This document shows positions 15,996-25,476 of a stretch of DNA of 50,956 nucleotides, piece by piece (positions within the stretch are counted from its first letter, which is position 1; every line of letters starts with the position of its first letter). The translations under genes and the position numbers were made by a program. A model generated the notes under the pieces. The model had not been told where the DNA came from. It saw only the letters and a program-made list of their open reading frames with translations, and searched no databases. This stretch comes from Elusimicrobia bacterium GWA2_56_46 (GTDB lineage Bacteria; Elusimicrobiota; Elusimicrobia; Elusimicrobiales; UBA9959): contig MGTT01000014.1 of the NCBI GenBank assembly GCA_001799575.1, forward strand, positions 6,624 to 57,579. Reading direction: 5' to 3'.

Positions 15996-16700
15996 CTACT
16001 TTATCAGCGTGCCTACGATCTCGCCGCCGACCGCTTTTTTTATATTGTTCGGAACATGAAGGTTGAAAACAAGTATGGGGAGATGATTTTCCATGCAGAG
16101 CGTAAGAGCGCTGGTATCCATAAACTTCAGGCCCTTGCGGATAGCTTCCATGTAGGTGATTTTTTTTATCATCCTGGCGTTCTTATTCAGTTTCGGATCG
16201 CCGGTATAAACGCCGTCCACCTGGGTGGCCTTGAAAATCACGTCCGCGCCGATCTCGGCGGCGCGCAGGGCCGCGGCGGAATCGGTAGTGAAATAAGGAT
16301 TGCCCGTGCCGCCGGCGAAAATAACCACGCGGCCTTTTTCAAGATGACGGATGGCCCGGCGGCGGATAAAAGGCTCGGCGAGGCGGGAGATCTCTATGGC
16401 GGTCTGTACGCGGGTGTGAATGCCCTTATGCTCCAGGGCCGACTGGAGGGCCATGGCGTTGATGATCGTGGCCAGCATCCCCATGTTATCGGAGGTGACC
16501 CTGTCTATCATGCCGTGGCCGTCCCTGGCACCCCGCCAGATGTTGCCGCCGCCGACCACTACGGCGAGCTGGATCTCAGGACGCCAGGCTTTTCTTATCT
16601 CATCCGAGATGAAAGTGAGCGCGGCCGGGCTGATGGACCGTCCGTCCCCGCTCCTGGAGAGCGCTTCTCCCGAGATCTTGAGCAGTACCCGTTTATACAT
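15996..16700 (-). CDS. pyrH: UMP kinase
   Basis: 234 residues, normal length. The amino-acid-kinase fold shows [13 protein letters not shown] at the N-terminus, [12 protein letters not shown] and [20 protein letters not shown], the bacterial UMP kinase signature. It phosphorylates UMP to UDP for nucleotide and cell-wall sugar supply. It begins one base after the tsf stop (rpsB-tsf-pyrH order, common in bacteria). Its TAG stop is the last host codon before the MITE-like element, so the element landed exactly at the gene end without shortening the protein. Confidence 0.97.
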   Translation of the reverse strand: MYKRVLLKISGEALSRSGDGRSISPAALTFISDEIRKAWRPEIQLAVVVGGGNIWRGARDGHGMIDRVTSDNMGMLATIINAMALQSALEHKGIHTRVQTAIEISRLAEPFIRRRAIRHLEKGRVVIFAGGTGNPYFTTDSAAALRAAEIGADVIFKATQVDGVYTGDPKLNKNARMIKKITYMEAIRKGLKFMDTSALTLCMENHLPILVFNLHVPNNIKKAVGGEIVGTLIK

Positions 16701-16701
16701 C

Positions 16702-17607
16702 TTACTCCACGCCCACGATGTAGCAATCGAATCTTTTCACCTGGATATTGCCCTTAAGGCTGTCGGAGCGGTTTTTTACCACCTGCGCGACCGACAATTT
16801 GGTCTCGCGTATGGAAACCTGCTCAAGAAGGCAGGATTCCTGGAAGAATTTATTGACGCGGCCTTCCAGCATTTTCTCCACGCCCTCCGGAGATTTTGCC
16901 TTGTAGGGCTTGCCTGTCTCGGCGGCCAGGGCCTTGGCGTCCGCCTCGTCTTTCTCCATCTTGGCGCGGTAAATCTCCCGTTCCTTCGCCACCAGATCCG
17001 CCGGGGCGTCTTCGCGGCGCAGCCACTTGGGGCTCATGGCCACGCTCTGCATGGCCAGATCCTTGGCCAGGGCCATAAGATCGTTCTTCGCGGCGTTCAG
17101 GTCTCCGTCGAAAGAAAGCTCCACCGCGGCGGCTTTCTTCAGATCGGAATGGATGTAATAATTAACGACCGTGTTGGCCGCGGTGCGGCAGATCGTGCCG
17201 CGGCGTATGGCCATGTTCTCTCCGGTCTTCATGGCGAGGGCCTGGATCTTTTCTTTGGCCTTTTCATTTTCGGCCGGATTCGTCAAAGAGGCGTCGGTGA
17301 GCATAAGGCCGGCGAGCTCTTCGGCCAGAGCGCGGACTTCCGGGTTCTTGGCGACGAAATCGGTTTCGCAGTTTATCTCCACCATTGAAAGGGTTCCGGC
17401 GTCGGGGGAAACCTTAACGGCGACCACGCCTTCTTTCATAAGACGGCCGGCCCTCTTTGCCAGGCCGGCAAGCCCCTTTTTCCTGAGCAGATCAACGGCC
17501 TTGCCCAGGTCTCCGGCGGATTCCTTGAGAGCGTTCTTACAGTCCATAACGCCCGCGCCGGTCTGGCTTCTTAACGACATCACCTGTTCGCTGGTTATCA
17601 CGCTCAT
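16702..17607 (-). CDS. tsf: Elongation factor Ts
   Basis: 301 residues, slightly longer than the E. coli protein. The N-terminal UBA-like domain ([19 protein letters not shown], about 12-30) is followed by the core with [18 protein letters not shown], which contacts EF-Tu. It exchanges GDP for GTP on EF-Tu. It lies 3 bases after rpsB and 1 base before pyrH, in the standard rpsB-tsf arrangement. Confidence 0.97.
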   Translation of the reverse strand: MSVITSEQVMSLRSQTGAGVMDCKNALKESAGDLGKAVDLLRKKGLAGLAKRAGRLMKEGVVAVKVSPDAGTLSMVEINCETDFVAKNPEVRALAEELAGLMLTDASLTNPAENEKAKEKIQALAMKTGENMAIRRGTICRTAANTVVNYYIHSDLKKAAAVELSFDGDLNAAKNDLMALAKDLAMQSVAMSPKWLRREDAPADLVAKEREIYRAKMEKDEADAKALAAETGKPYKAKSPEGVEKMLEGRVNKFFQESCLLEQVSIRETKLSVAQVVKNRSDSLKGNIQVKRFDCYIVGVE

Positions 17608-17610
17608 AAA

Positions 17611-18414
17611 TTATTCCTCGCTTTTTACGGGTTCCGCGGCAGCTTCCGGCGCCGGGGGTGCGTCCATCATCGCCTGCTGATCGTCGGGCGCGATCTCCGC
17701 CGGCTGCATCGCGGCGGCCTTGGCCGCCTCGGCTTCGGCCCGGCCCTCAATTACCGCGTCGGCCATGGCCGCGCAGAAAAGCCTTATCGAGCGGGCGGCG
17801 TCATCATTCCCCGGGACGGCCCAGTCCAGCGCGTCGGGATCGCAATTGGTGTCGCAAACCGCCACCACCGGGATGCGCAGTCTCTTGGCTTCGCTCAGGG
17901 CGCCGCCCTCCTCGATGGGGTCGACAATGAACATGATCTGCGGAAGGGTCTTCATCTCGCGGATGCCGGACATAAGTTTCACCAGGCGGTTCTTTTCCTT
18001 GGTCAGGCGGGAAACCTCTTTCTTGGACATCACGCGGAACAGCCCGTCGTTCTCCAGCCGCTCAAGTTCTTCGAGCCGCTTCAGGGATTTTTTCAAAGTC
18101 TCGAAATTGGTGAGCGTGCCGCCCAGCCATTTCTCATAGACGCAGGGGACATTAGCTCTCTGGGCCTCTTCGCGTATGATGTCCTTGGCCTGCTTCTTGG
18201 TGCCGACAAAAAGGAATCTCTTGCCCTCTTTGGCGGAATCTTTCATGAAAGCATAGGTTTTCTTGAGTTCCTTTACCGTTTTCTGCAGGTCAAGGATGTG
18301 GATCCCGTTCCTCTCTCCGAAAATGTAACGGGCCATTTTAGGGTTCCATCTGTAGGTCTGGTGGCCGAAATGCACGCCGGCTTCCAGCATCGTCTTCATT
18401 GAGATGTTCAGCAT
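17611..18414 (-). CDS. rpsB: 30S ribosomal protein S2
   Basis: 267 residues. S2 hallmarks are clear: [19 protein letters not shown] near the N-terminus, [29 protein letters not shown] and [14 protein letters not shown]. The last 40 or so residues are an Ala/Glu/Pro-rich acidic tail beyond the usual end, probably disordered. It is the first gene of the minus-strand block, with AGAGGA upstream of the ATG. It is divergent from nadE, with promoters for both genes in the 134-base gap. Confidence 0.97.
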   Translation of the reverse strand: MLNISMKTMLEAGVHFGHQTYRWNPKMARYIFGERNGIHILDLQKTVKELKKTYAFMKDSAKEGKRFLFVGTKKQAKDIIREEAQRANVPCVYEKWLGGTLTNFETLKKSLKRLEELERLENDGLFRVMSKKEVSRLTKEKNRLVKLMSGIREMKTLPQIMFIVDPIEEGGALSEAKRLRIPVVAVCDTNCDPDALDWAVPGNDDAARSIRLFCAAMADAVIEGRAEAEAAKAAAMQPAEIAPDDQQAMMDAPPAPEAAAEPVKSEE

Positions 18415-18483
18415 ACTTTTATTAGTCCTCTTGTCTTTCTCGTTTCTTTTCCCGCCCTCCAGGAGCAGGATTTCGTCGCTACT

Positions 18484-18513
18484 ATGTTAGCATATACCGT
18501 TTCTTCCTTTCAA
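18484..18513 (-). promoter_or_regulatory. Candidate sigma-70 type promoter of rpsB
   Basis: On the minus strand, TTGAAA (18508-18513) is 18 bases from TAACAT (18484-18489). The transcript would have a leader of about 60 bases with a normal ribosome-binding site before rpsB. Its -35 box overlaps that proposed for the divergent nadE gene. Confidence 0.45.
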
Positions 18514-18537
18514 ATCTCCGCCCATATTTTCTATACT
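18509..18537 (+). promoter_or_regulatory. Candidate promoter of nadE with very short leader
   Basis: TTCAAA (18509-18514) and TATACT (18532-18537) are separated by 17 bases. The nadE ATG at 18549 is only 11 bases beyond the -10 box, implying a leader of about 5 bases and no ribosome-binding site. The -35 region overlaps the rpsB -35 on the other strand. Confidence 0.5.
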
Positions 18538-18548
18538 TGAAGTACCGC

Positions 18549-20180
18549 ATGAAGATAGCGATAGCCCAAATAAATCCGAAAGTCGGCGATATAGCCGCCA
18601 ACGCGCTGAAGATAGAGTCTTTCGCCAGAAAAGCGGAAAAACTCGGCGCGGATCTCGCGGTATTTCCCGAGCTGGCTCTTACCGGCTATCCTCCGCTGGA
18701 CCTGCTGGAAAAAAAAGATTTTATACTGGAAAATCTGGCCGCCCTCGAACGCCTGGCCGCGCTGCGGCTCAAAACCGCGCTGGCCGTGGGTTATGTGGAT
18801 CTGAACCCGGGCAAAAAAGGCAAAGAGCTGCTTAATTCCATAGCGCTCCTCGGCGGGGGAAAAGTGCTGCGGAGACGGGCTAAATCGCTGCTCCCGGCCT
18901 ATGACATCTTCGACGAGGCCCGTTACTTCGAGCCCGCGGCGGCCAACCGGCCTTTCAAATTCAAGGGCGCCGTCTTGGGCCTTACGATCTGCGAAGACAT
19001 CTGGGCGGAAACCGCTCTCCTGCCGAAACGTCTTCTCTATAAAAACAATCCGGTAAAAGCGCTCCGCGCCGGAAAAGTTTCCGTAGTCATCAATATCTCG
19101 GCCTCGCCCTACTACCGGGGCAAAGGCGCCAGGCGGGCGGCCATTCTGTCCGGCCTGGCAAAAAAAATGCGGGCGTTCATAATCTACGCGAACCAGGCCG
19201 GAGCCAACGACGAGCTTATTTTCGACGGGAACAGCTTCGCGCTGGATCCTTTCGGACGCGTGATCGGCCGCGCCAAATCTTTTGAGGAAGACCTCCTGCT
19301 GGTGGACACCAGCGGTGCGCCGCCTCTTCCGGTCCCCCGGCGGCCCCGGGAACGGGACGAAATACTTTCGGCGCTGACCCTGGGCTTAAGGGATTATTTC
19401 CGTAAACTCGGTTTCAAACACGCGGTGCTGGGCCTGAGCGGGGGGATAGATTCCGCAGTGGTGGCCGCCCTGGCGGCCCGGGCGCTCGGCCCGGAGAACG
19501 TGACGGGAGTGCTCATGCCGTCCGCCTACACGGCGAAGCGGAGCGTTAATGACGCCCTGGCCCTGGCCGCCAATCTGGGAATAAAGACCGAGATCATCCC
19601 GATCAGAGACATTTACGCGCGGTTCCTGGAGGAACTGGGCGCCGGGAAACCGGACGGAGCCGTCTCTCTTACCATGCAGAACCTCCAGGCCAGGATACGC
19701 GGGACTATTTTAATGGCCCTCGCGAACAGGAACGGCTGGCTGACCCTTACCACCGGCAACAAATCGGAGATCGCCCTAGGCTACTGCACTCTTTACGGAG
19801 ATACCGCGGGCGCCATCGCCCCGATAGCGGATCTGCTTAAAACGGAGGTTTACCGCCTTGCCTCCCGCATAAACGGGGAAAAGGAGATAATTCCGCGCGC
19901 GATCATAAAAAGGCCGCCGACCGCCGAACTTAAACCCGGCCAGAAAGACCAGGACGACCTGCCGCCATACGACGTACTCGACGCCATCATCCGCCTCTAC
20001 ATGGAAGAGAACCGGAGCGCCGGCGAGATAATCAAGAAAGGCCACAAGGCGGAACTGGTGCGTTCCATACTCCGGCGGATAGAAGCCAACGAATACAAAC
20101 GAAAACAACTGCCGATCGGCCTGAAAGTCACGGAAAAATCGTTCGGCTGCGGCAGAAGAATGCCTATAGTAAAAGCTTAA
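18549..20180 (+). CDS. nadE: Glutamine-dependent NAD+ synthetase
   Basis: 543 residues from the ATG at 18549; an in-frame TTG 12 bases earlier lies against the -10 box and is unlikely. The N-terminal glutaminase (nitrilase-type) domain carries Glu in VFPELALTGYPP, Lys in RRRAKSLLPAYDIFDE and Cys in LTICEDIWAE. The C-terminal synthetase domain begins near residue 280 with the PP-loop GLSGGIDSAVVAAL. It amidates nicotinate adenine dinucleotide to NAD+ using glutamine. It is divergent from rpsB and is followed after 17 bases by the outer-membrane barrel gene. Confidence 0.96.
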   Translation: MKIAIAQINPKVGDIAANALKIESFARKAEKLGADLAVFPELALTGYPPLDLLEKKDFILENLAALERLAALRLKTALAVGYVDLNPGKKGKELLNSIALLGGGKVLRRRAKSLLPAYDIFDEARYFEPAAANRPFKFKGAVLGLTICEDIWAETALLPKRLLYKNNPVKALRAGKVSVVINISASPYYRGKGARRAAILSGLAKKMRAFIIYANQAGANDELIFDGNSFALDPFGRVIGRAKSFEEDLLLVDTSGAPPLPVPRRPRERDEILSALTLGLRDYFRKLGFKHAVLGLSGGIDSAVVAALAARALGPENVTGVLMPSAYTAKRSVNDALALAANLGIKTEIIPIRDIYARFLEELGAGKPDGAVSLTMQNLQARIRGTILMALANRNGWLTLTTGNKSEIALGYCTLYGDTAGAIAPIADLLKTEVYRLASRINGEKEIIPRAIIKRPPTAELKPGQKDQDDLPPYDVLDAIIRLYMEENRSAGEIIKKGHKAELVRSILRRIEANEYKRKQLPIGLKVTEKSFGCGRRMPIVKA

Positions 20181-20197
20181 CCCTCCACCCTCTATTT

Positions 20198-21562
20198 ATG
20201 TTTAAAAAAGCCTTTACTACACTGATCGTACTCCTGCTGGCGGCTCCCTGCCTTTACGCCCAGCCGCATAAAAAACGCAAACTGATCAAACCCGGCCCCA
20301 AGGCAAAGGAGGAAATAGTCAAGCGGGAGCCGAAGACCAGGGAAGAGATCTTAACGCAGCTGGAAACTTCCACCGCCGTCTACCGCAGGGAAAACATCAT
20401 CGCCCGCGCGCTGGATAAGGTCACCATCAACACCCCTAACGGGCCGATCATCCCCTTTCCCATAATAGATTCAAGCAAAGACCTCGGCCCCAGTTTCGGG
20501 ATCATGCCGATCCTCGCCGTAAAGGACAGGCGGACGAAAACCATCAGATCCGTAATCGTGCCGTCGGTGAACTACAACGAGAACCTGGGTATCACGCCCA
20601 CCTACCGGCACTATATTTTCCCGGACGAAAAGCGCTATTTCATACTGCGCGCCTCGCGGTCACAGCGCGTGGAGCGGGAACTGATGTTCTACTACTATAC
20701 GCCGCAATTCCGCGGCTCGGACGTGCGGGTCAGCCTGGAAGCCAAACACTGGGTCACCGGCAAACCTTCTTTTTACGGCTTCGGTCCCGGCTCTTCCAGC
20801 GAGGCAAAGGCGAACTACGCGCTCAGCATTACCGGCGAAGAACTTACCGCGGATTTTCCCATTATCAAAAACGTTTTTTTCAACTTCGATCATTCGTACT
20901 ACGCAAAAAAGATAAGCGACGGCCCCGTTCACAACGGGCAGGTAAGCGAAAAGTTCCCGGCGGTCTACGACGACGCCTCGGAACTGCGCGCTTTTCATAC
21001 AAACCGTTTTTCCATCGTATACGACGATACCGACCACCCTTTCCTGCCCAAGATCGGCAGCTACGCCAGCGCCTCGGCGCTTTATTCCAACAAGAAACTG
21101 GGCTCTGATTTCGAATACCGCACTTACGCTTTCCAGCTTAAAAACTACTATAACTATAAGGAAGAGGGGCACTTCGTGACGGCGGTCCATTATCTGCTTC
21201 AGTTCCAGAAAGGGGATCCGCTGCCCTTCTACGCCCAGCCGCAGCTGGGGGAAAGCACGGGGCTCAGGATGGCCGGGGACGGCCGCTTCACGGACAGGGG
21301 GAAGTTTGTGTTCAATATCGAAGAGCGCATCACTCTTTCGCGCTCGCCTTTCATGAAATTCATAAGCGAAACCGAGATCGCTCCTTTCCTGGACGTGGGC
21401 ACGGTTTTCTCCAAACCGTCCGCTTTCAGGGCGCGGAAGCTTAAATACGGCCCCGGCATCTCCGCCAGGCTGGTGATCCGCCCCCAGCTTGTGGTAACAG
21501 TGGATTTCGCCTTCGGCTCCGAAGGCACCAACGCCATAATCAAAGTCGGCTATCCTTTTTAA
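20198..21562 (+). CDS. BamA/TamA-like outer-membrane beta-barrel protein
   Basis: 454 residues. A Sec signal peptide (KKAFTTLIVLLLAAPCLYAQ, cut after about residue 22) is followed by a basic linker and then alternating amphipathic strands to a C-terminal phenylalanine (IKVGYPF), as in outer-membrane barrels. The last third, with GKFVFNIEERITLS, APFLDVGTVF and GPGISARLVI, resembles the surface-antigen/BamA C-terminal barrel. There are no POTRA domains, so it is not BamA itself. It may be a porin or lipid/protein transport barrel. It follows nadE closely with no visible ribosome-binding site. Confidence 0.75.
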   Translation: MFKKAFTTLIVLLLAAPCLYAQPHKKRKLIKPGPKAKEEIVKREPKTREEILTQLETSTAVYRRENIIARALDKVTINTPNGPIIPFPIIDSSKDLGPSFGIMPILAVKDRRTKTIRSVIVPSVNYNENLGITPTYRHYIFPDEKRYFILRASRSQRVERELMFYYYTPQFRGSDVRVSLEAKHWVTGKPSFYGFGPGSSSEAKANYALSITGEELTADFPIIKNVFFNFDHSYYAKKISDGPVHNGQVSEKFPAVYDDASELRAFHTNRFSIVYDDTDHPFLPKIGSYASASALYSNKKLGSDFEYRTYAFQLKNYYNYKEEGHFVTAVHYLLQFQKGDPLPFYAQPQLGESTGLRMAGDGRFTDRGKFVFNIEERITLSRSPFMKFISETEIAPFLDVGTVFSKPSAFRARKLKYGPGISARLVIRPQLVVTVDFAFGSEGTNAIIKVGYPF

Positions 21563-21583
21563 CCTTAAAAATCGCCATTACAA

Positions 21584-21603
21584 CCCGACATAAGGGTGTC
21601 GGG
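21584..21603 (+). terminator. Possible weak terminator hairpin after the barrel gene
   Basis: A 7 bp stem CCCGACA/TGTCGGG with a 6-base loop lies about 20 bases after the stop. It is not followed by a T-run, so termination activity is uncertain. Confidence 0.35.
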
Positions 21604-21658
21604 GTCATCTGCTAGACTTTTCTCGGGTATAAAGCGCCTATCTTTTTCCAGGAGGGAC

Positions 21659-21692
21659 ATGCTATTGACAAAGATAGCATATGTGCTATAAT
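21659..21692 (+). promoter_or_regulatory. Near-consensus promoter with overlapping operator half-sites for the toxin-antitoxin pair
   Basis: TTGACA (21665-21670) and TATAAT (21687-21692) with a 16-base spacer is essentially a perfect sigma-70 promoter. Half-sites of TAGCAT type surround and fill it: ATGCTA (21659-21664), TAGCAT (21675-21680) and TGCTA (21684-21688). They form inverted repeats across the -35 box and within the spacer. This is where an autoregulating HTH antitoxin would be expected to bind. Confidence 0.75.
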
Positions 21693-22058
21693 ATGAATAG
21701 ACCAAAATACAGAATATGCTTTTACCGTACGGCGGGGGGAAGGTGTCAGGCCTGTGATTATGCGCGGGCAATGGATATCAATCACCAAGCCAAAGCAAAA
21801 AGATGGTTTCAAGCTCTGGCGGAAATGGGCCCCGAATTGCCGGGAGAGTATGGCAAACGTCTTCGCGACGGAATATGGGAACTGCGTATCATCGTATTAC
21901 ACCATCAGCACCGTTTCCTTTATTCGTTCTGGGGAAACATCGTACTCGTGACGAATGCCTTCTTAAAGAAATCCCAGGAGGTTCCGGAGGGGGAAATTGA
22001 AAAATCTATCAAAGCGATGGCGGACTGGCAAGCGCGGCGGGGTTGGGAGAATTTATGA
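21693..22058 (+). CDS. HigB/Gp49-like toxin (RelE/ParE superfamily)
   Basis: About 121 residues from the ATG at 21693. The sequence pattern (Y-R-x-x-FYRTAGGR near the start, AKAKRWFQALAEMGPELPG, then KRLRDGIWELRI and HRFLYSFWGNIVLVTNAFLKKSQEVP) is that of phage-derived Gp49-like/HigB toxins, which cleave mRNA on the ribosome. The downstream gene overlaps by 4 bases and encodes an HTH protein, giving the toxin-first order typical of higBA. The start is odd: the ATG directly abuts the TATAAT box, so transcription would begin at or inside the first codons. The real start could be a later codon, or another promoter may serve the full-length form. Confidence 0.8.
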   Translation: MNRPKYRICFYRTAGGRCQACDYARAMDINHQAKAKRWFQALAEMGPELPGEYGKRLRDGIWELRIIVLHHQHRFLYSFWGNIVLVTNAFLKKSQEVPEGEIEKSIKAMADWQARRGWENL

Positions 22059-22354
22059 AGAAAAAGAAAGCGTCAGTTTCTCTTGATGAGGTATTCGCGG
22101 GGTCGGAGAGAGATCCGCGGTGGAAAGCCGCTTACGAGAAAGCGGATATCGAAGTGCGCCTTGCCCTCCAGATTGCAAAAGCCAGGACAAGATCCCACAT
22201 GACCCAGAGCCAATTGGCCAAAGCCGTCGGCACCACCCAATCCGTCATCTCCCGCATAGAGCGCGCCAACCAGAACCTGACTATAAAAACCCTCTCCAGA
22301 ATAGCCGCCGCCCTGCACGCCACCCTGATACTCCAGTTCCGCGCAAGCCCGTAA
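22055..22354 (+). CDS. HigA-like XRE-family antitoxin
   Basis: 99 residues from the ATG at 22055 (ATGA overlap with the toxin stop); an ATG 12 bases earlier is less likely. The helix-turn-helix of the XRE/Cro type is clear at about 50-85 (MTQSQLAKAVGTTQSVISRI). The N-terminal part (SLDEVFAGSERDPRWKAAYEKAD) matches the arrangement of antitoxins partnered with Gp49-like toxins. It should neutralise the toxin and repress the promoter at 21659-21692. A long interspersed repeat begins directly after its stop. Confidence 0.85.
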   Translation: MKKKKASVSLDEVFAGSERDPRWKAAYEKADIEVRLALQIAKARTRSHMTQSQLAKAVGTTQSVISRIERANQNLTIKTLSRIAAALHATLILQFRASP

Positions 22355-22356
22355 AA

Positions 22357-22526
22357 GGAGGGTCGGCACCGACTAGCTGGAGGGGTGGCGGCCCGATGGG
22401 CCCCATGGCTGACAGGCCCCCGAACTTGCAGCGGTGCCGGAGACCCGACTGGGCTTCTCGCGGACTTGGCAAAGGAGCCAGGCACATTTTTCTGCTGAAA
22501 AATAAGCCTGGCACCTTTGCCCGGCG
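22357..22526 (+). repeat. Long interspersed repeat, full copy A (about 170 bp)
   Basis: The entire gap between the antitoxin stop and the convergent glyS stop consists of this element. It starts GGAGGGTCGGCACCGAC, contains CAGGCCCCCGAACTTGCAGC and ACCCGACTGGGC, and ends with the hairpin GCCAGGCAC...AGCCTGGC and CCTTTGCCCGGCG. A matching copy in reverse orientation is at 49578-49758, and the hairpin end alone is at 15072-15132. It may function as a bidirectional transcription end between convergent genes. Confidence 0.88.
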
Positions 22527-24602
22527 TTACTGCTGCAGCTGCGAGAGGTCAGCCACGTCCTCAAAAAGACCGACGAGAGAATGTATCAGCCGCAGCCGGT
22601 TCTCCTTCACCTTCGCATCCTCCACCATCACCATCACCTTGTCAAAAAAACCGTCAAGATTCCCTTTGATGGAAACCAGTTCCACCAGCCCCTTTTCATA
22701 ATCGCGCTCCGCGAGAAAACCCTTCAGCTTCCCCGAAAGCGCCTTAATGTCCGCGTACAGACTGCGCTCCTCATCCTTCTCAAAAACAGCCTCATCCGGC
22801 CCCTCGCCCGGAACGTGTTTAGCCTGCTTCAGGATATTCTTCGCCCTCTTGAACGCCATGGCCAGCGCTTCAAAGTCCGGGTTTTTCCTCACCTCGTGCA
22901 GATCGCTTATCCGGCGCCGGCAATCCAGCAGGTCGCCGCTCCTCATAAAAAATTCCCGCGCCGCTTTGACCTCGTCGAACCTGAATCCGGAATCCCCGAA
23001 TACAGCCTCGGCGCGCTGCCAGATGAATTCCATGACAGGAGCCGCGTCCCTGCGGGCGGCCGCGGCGGGCAGCTGGTCTAAAGCGAGCCTGACAGCTTCT
23101 TTAAGATTTATCCCCAATTCGTTTTCAAGCACGAGACGGACCACGCCCATCGTCTGGCGGCGGAGCGCGTGGGGATCCTCGCTCCCGGTCGGGATCTGGC
23201 CCGCCGCGAAATCCGAGGCCAGAGTATCCAGTTTCCCGGCCATGGAAACCACCGCCCCTTCCTTTGAGGAAGGGAGGGGGGATTTCGGCCCGACCGGCCA
23301 GTAAAATTCGCCCACCGCTCTGGAGACAACTTCATCCAGCCCCGCGTTTCTGGCGTAGTAATATCCCATCACGCCCTGCAGCTCGGTGAATTCGCGCACG
23401 ACATTGCTGGAAAGATCGGAGTAAACCAGATGCGCGGCGCTTTTAACGGCCCCCGCGTCCAGGCCCGGAATGCCGGCAGCCAGACCCGCGGCCAGCCGCT
23501 CTACGCGGACGGTCTTATCGTACATGGAGCCCAGTTTTTCCTGAAAAGTGACGGTCTTAAGAACGTTCAGCATATTCTCCGGAGAATCGGACAGATCGCG
23601 GGTGTAGAAAAAGATCGCGTCGCGGAAGCGCGCCTCCAGCACGTTCCGGAAGCCTTCTTCAACGTTCTTCTGGCCTTTCGAAACGCCGTCCCGGATGCCC
23701 ACGAAATAAGGCTGGAGCTTTTTTTTGCCGTCGCGGACGGTAAAGAACTTCAATTGTTTTTTCATCACCAGCTGCACCAGCTCCGCGGGCAGCTTGAGAT
23801 ATTCCTGGTCGTACGTCCCCACCACGCAGACCGGATACTCCACAAGGTACAGATTTTCCCCGACGAGTTCCGGGTCGGCGTCCACTTCCAGCTTCGTTCT
23901 TCTGGATACCTGCTCTATTTCTTTGGCAAGGGCCCGCGCCCTTTCCTCATCTTTCACCAGCACATTAACGTTCTCCAGGACCCTGAAATACTTTTCGGCG
24001 GAGGAGATGGAGATCTTCCGCGACCCTTTCGCGCTCAGCCCGACGGTAAAGCGCCCGGTTTTTATGCCGGCGAAAGAAAATGGTATAACCTTGTCGCCGT
24101 AGAGCGCCGCGAGGCTCCTTACAGGGCGGGCAAAACGCACGCGGGTCTCTTCCCAGACCATGGTCTTTGGAAACTGCAGCGCGCCGATAAGTTTCGGGAG
24201 GATCTCAGCCAGAGCTTTGACGGCCGGGCGGCCGGGGATCTTCCGGAGCGACACCAGCACCTCTCCCTTGGGGGCGGTCTCGACGGTAAGTTTGTCCGGC
24301 GTCGTTCCCTGCCCTTTAGCGAAACCCGCGCTCTGGGGCGTGAAATTTCCGTCGGCGTCTTTCCAGAATTTAGCAAGGGGGCCCAGGGCTTTGACGGTTT
24401 TTTCTTCCGTCCTGGCGGGGAGCCCTGTTATATGGAGAACCAGCCTTTTATAAGTGCCGTAGGCCTTAAGGCTTTCAAAAGGGAGATTGGCCGCCGCCAG
24501 GAGGCCACGGGCGCCGGCCTCCAGCTGGGCTTCCGCGGAAGTGACGAAGCGGGCGGGGATATTCTCGATGCGGATCTCAAGCAAAGCGTCTCGTTTGATC
24601 AT
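22527..24602 (-). CDS. glyS: Glycyl-tRNA synthetase beta subunit
   Basis: 691 residues from the ATG at 24602, which overlaps the glyQ stop (ATGA); the open frame continues 44 codons into glyQ but those residues are not GlyS-like. The start ([14 protein letters not shown]) and the blocks [32 protein letters not shown] and [14 protein letters not shown] are typical of the bacterial beta subunit, including the HD-like and anticodon-binding regions. It works with GlyQ as an alpha2beta2 enzyme. The stop codon directly abuts the end of a long interspersed repeat. Confidence 0.96.
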   Translation of the reverse strand: MIKRDALLEIRIENIPARFVTSAEAQLEAGARGLLAAANLPFESLKAYGTYKRLVLHITGLPARTEEKTVKALGPLAKFWKDADGNFTPQSAGFAKGQGTTPDKLTVETAPKGEVLVSLRKIPGRPAVKALAEILPKLIGALQFPKTMVWEETRVRFARPVRSLAALYGDKVIPFSFAGIKTGRFTVGLSAKGSRKISISSAEKYFRVLENVNVLVKDEERARALAKEIEQVSRRTKLEVDADPELVGENLYLVEYPVCVVGTYDQEYLKLPAELVQLVMKKQLKFFTVRDGKKKLQPYFVGIRDGVSKGQKNVEEGFRNVLEARFRDAIFFYTRDLSDSPENMLNVLKTVTFQEKLGSMYDKTVRVERLAAGLAAGIPGLDAGAVKSAAHLVYSDLSSNVVREFTELQGVMGYYYARNAGLDEVVSRAVGEFYWPVGPKSPLPSSKEGAVVSMAGKLDTLASDFAAGQIPTGSEDPHALRRQTMGVVRLVLENELGINLKEAVRLALDQLPAAAARRDAAPVMEFIWQRAEAVFGDSGFRFDEVKAAREFFMRSGDLLDCRRRISDLHEVRKNPDFEALAMAFKRAKNILKQAKHVPGEGPDEAVFEKDEERSLYADIKALSGKLKGFLAERDYEKGLVELVSIKGNLDGFFDKVMVMVEDAKVKENRLRLIHSLVGLFEDVADLSQLQQ

Positions 24603-25447
24603 ATCGTCTCCGATTGTTCGACATACGCCGCGGCGCAGGCCCTGGCGATGTCCCTTATCCTCTTGATGACGCCCACGCGCTCTGAAACGGAGATGGCGCC
24701 GCGGGCATCCATGAGATTGAAAGCGTGCGAGCATTTCATGGCCAGATCATAGGCCGGCAGATAATGCCCGTCCTTGAGCAGCGCCGGGATCTCGCGCTCG
24801 TAGTCGTCGAAGTTGCGGCGGAGATTGGCCACGTCCGCGTATTCGAAATTATAATGCGAAAACTGTTTTTCCTGCGCCTTATGCATTTCCCCGTAGGTGA
24901 CCCGGTCGTTCCACATAAGCTCGTAAACGCTGTTTTTTTTCTGGACAAACATGGCCAGCCGCTCCAGGCCGTACGTGATCTCCACGCTTACGGGGGCCAG
25001 CTCAAAAGAGGCCATCTGCTGGAAATAGGTGAACTGCGTCACCTCCATTCCGTCCAGCCACACCTCCCAGCCCACGCCGGAGGCTCCCAGGGTTGGGGAT
25101 TCCCAGTCGTCCTCGATCCAGCGGAGATCATGCTCTTCCTGTTTAATGCCGATCGCCTTAAGCGAATTCAGATAGATCTGCTGGATGTCCTTCGACGGCG
25201 GTTTTATCACCACCTGGTACTGATAATACTTGCCCAGCCGGTTGGGATTGTCCCCGAAACGCCCGTCCCCCGGGCGCCGGCAGGGTTCCACATAAGCGAC
25301 GCTGACCGGCTTTGAAGTGAGCGCGCCGAAAAAAGTTGACGGATTGAATGTGCCGGCGCCTTTTTCCAGGTCGTACGGCTGGATAACAGCGCAGCCCTGT
25401 TTAGCCCAGTATTGGCCGAACTTAAAAATAATATCCTGAAAATTCAT
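24599..25447 (-). CDS. glyQ: Glycyl-tRNA synthetase alpha subunit
   Basis: 282 residues. The class II catalytic subunit is recognised by [26 protein letters not shown] at the N-terminus (quoted in part: [17 protein letters not shown]), [33 protein letters not shown] and [18 protein letters not shown]. It activates glycine and charges tRNA-Gly with GlyS. The gene order glyQ-glyS with a 4-base overlap is standard. About 30 bases separate it from the recO stop upstream. Confidence 0.97.
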   Translation of the reverse strand: MNFQDIIFKFGQYWAKQGCAVIQPYDLEKGAGTFNPSTFFGALTSKPVSVAYVEPCRRPGDGRFGDNPNRLGKYYQYQVVIKPPSKDIQQIYLNSLKAIGIKQEEHDLRWIEDDWESPTLGASGVGWEVWLDGMEVTQFTYFQQMASFELAPVSVEITYGLERLAMFVQKKNSVYELMWNDRVTYGEMHKAQEKQFSHYNFEYADVANLRRNFDDYEREIPALLKDGHYLPAYDLAMKCSHAFNLMDARGAISVSERVGVIKRIRDIARACAAAYVEQSETI

Positions 25448-25476
25448 ATTAGCCTCCGCTCGCTCTCCTATTATAC

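Noticed and set aside
22120-22701. Frame running out of the antitoxin gene through the interspersed repeat
   Set aside because: It overlaps the antitoxin in another frame and translates repeat DNA; similar peptides at 14933-15151 and 49560-49784 come from the other repeat copies.
23430-24752. 440-codon plus-strand frame opposite glyS
   Set aside because: It is an antisense shadow caused by high third-position GC; glyS is certain.
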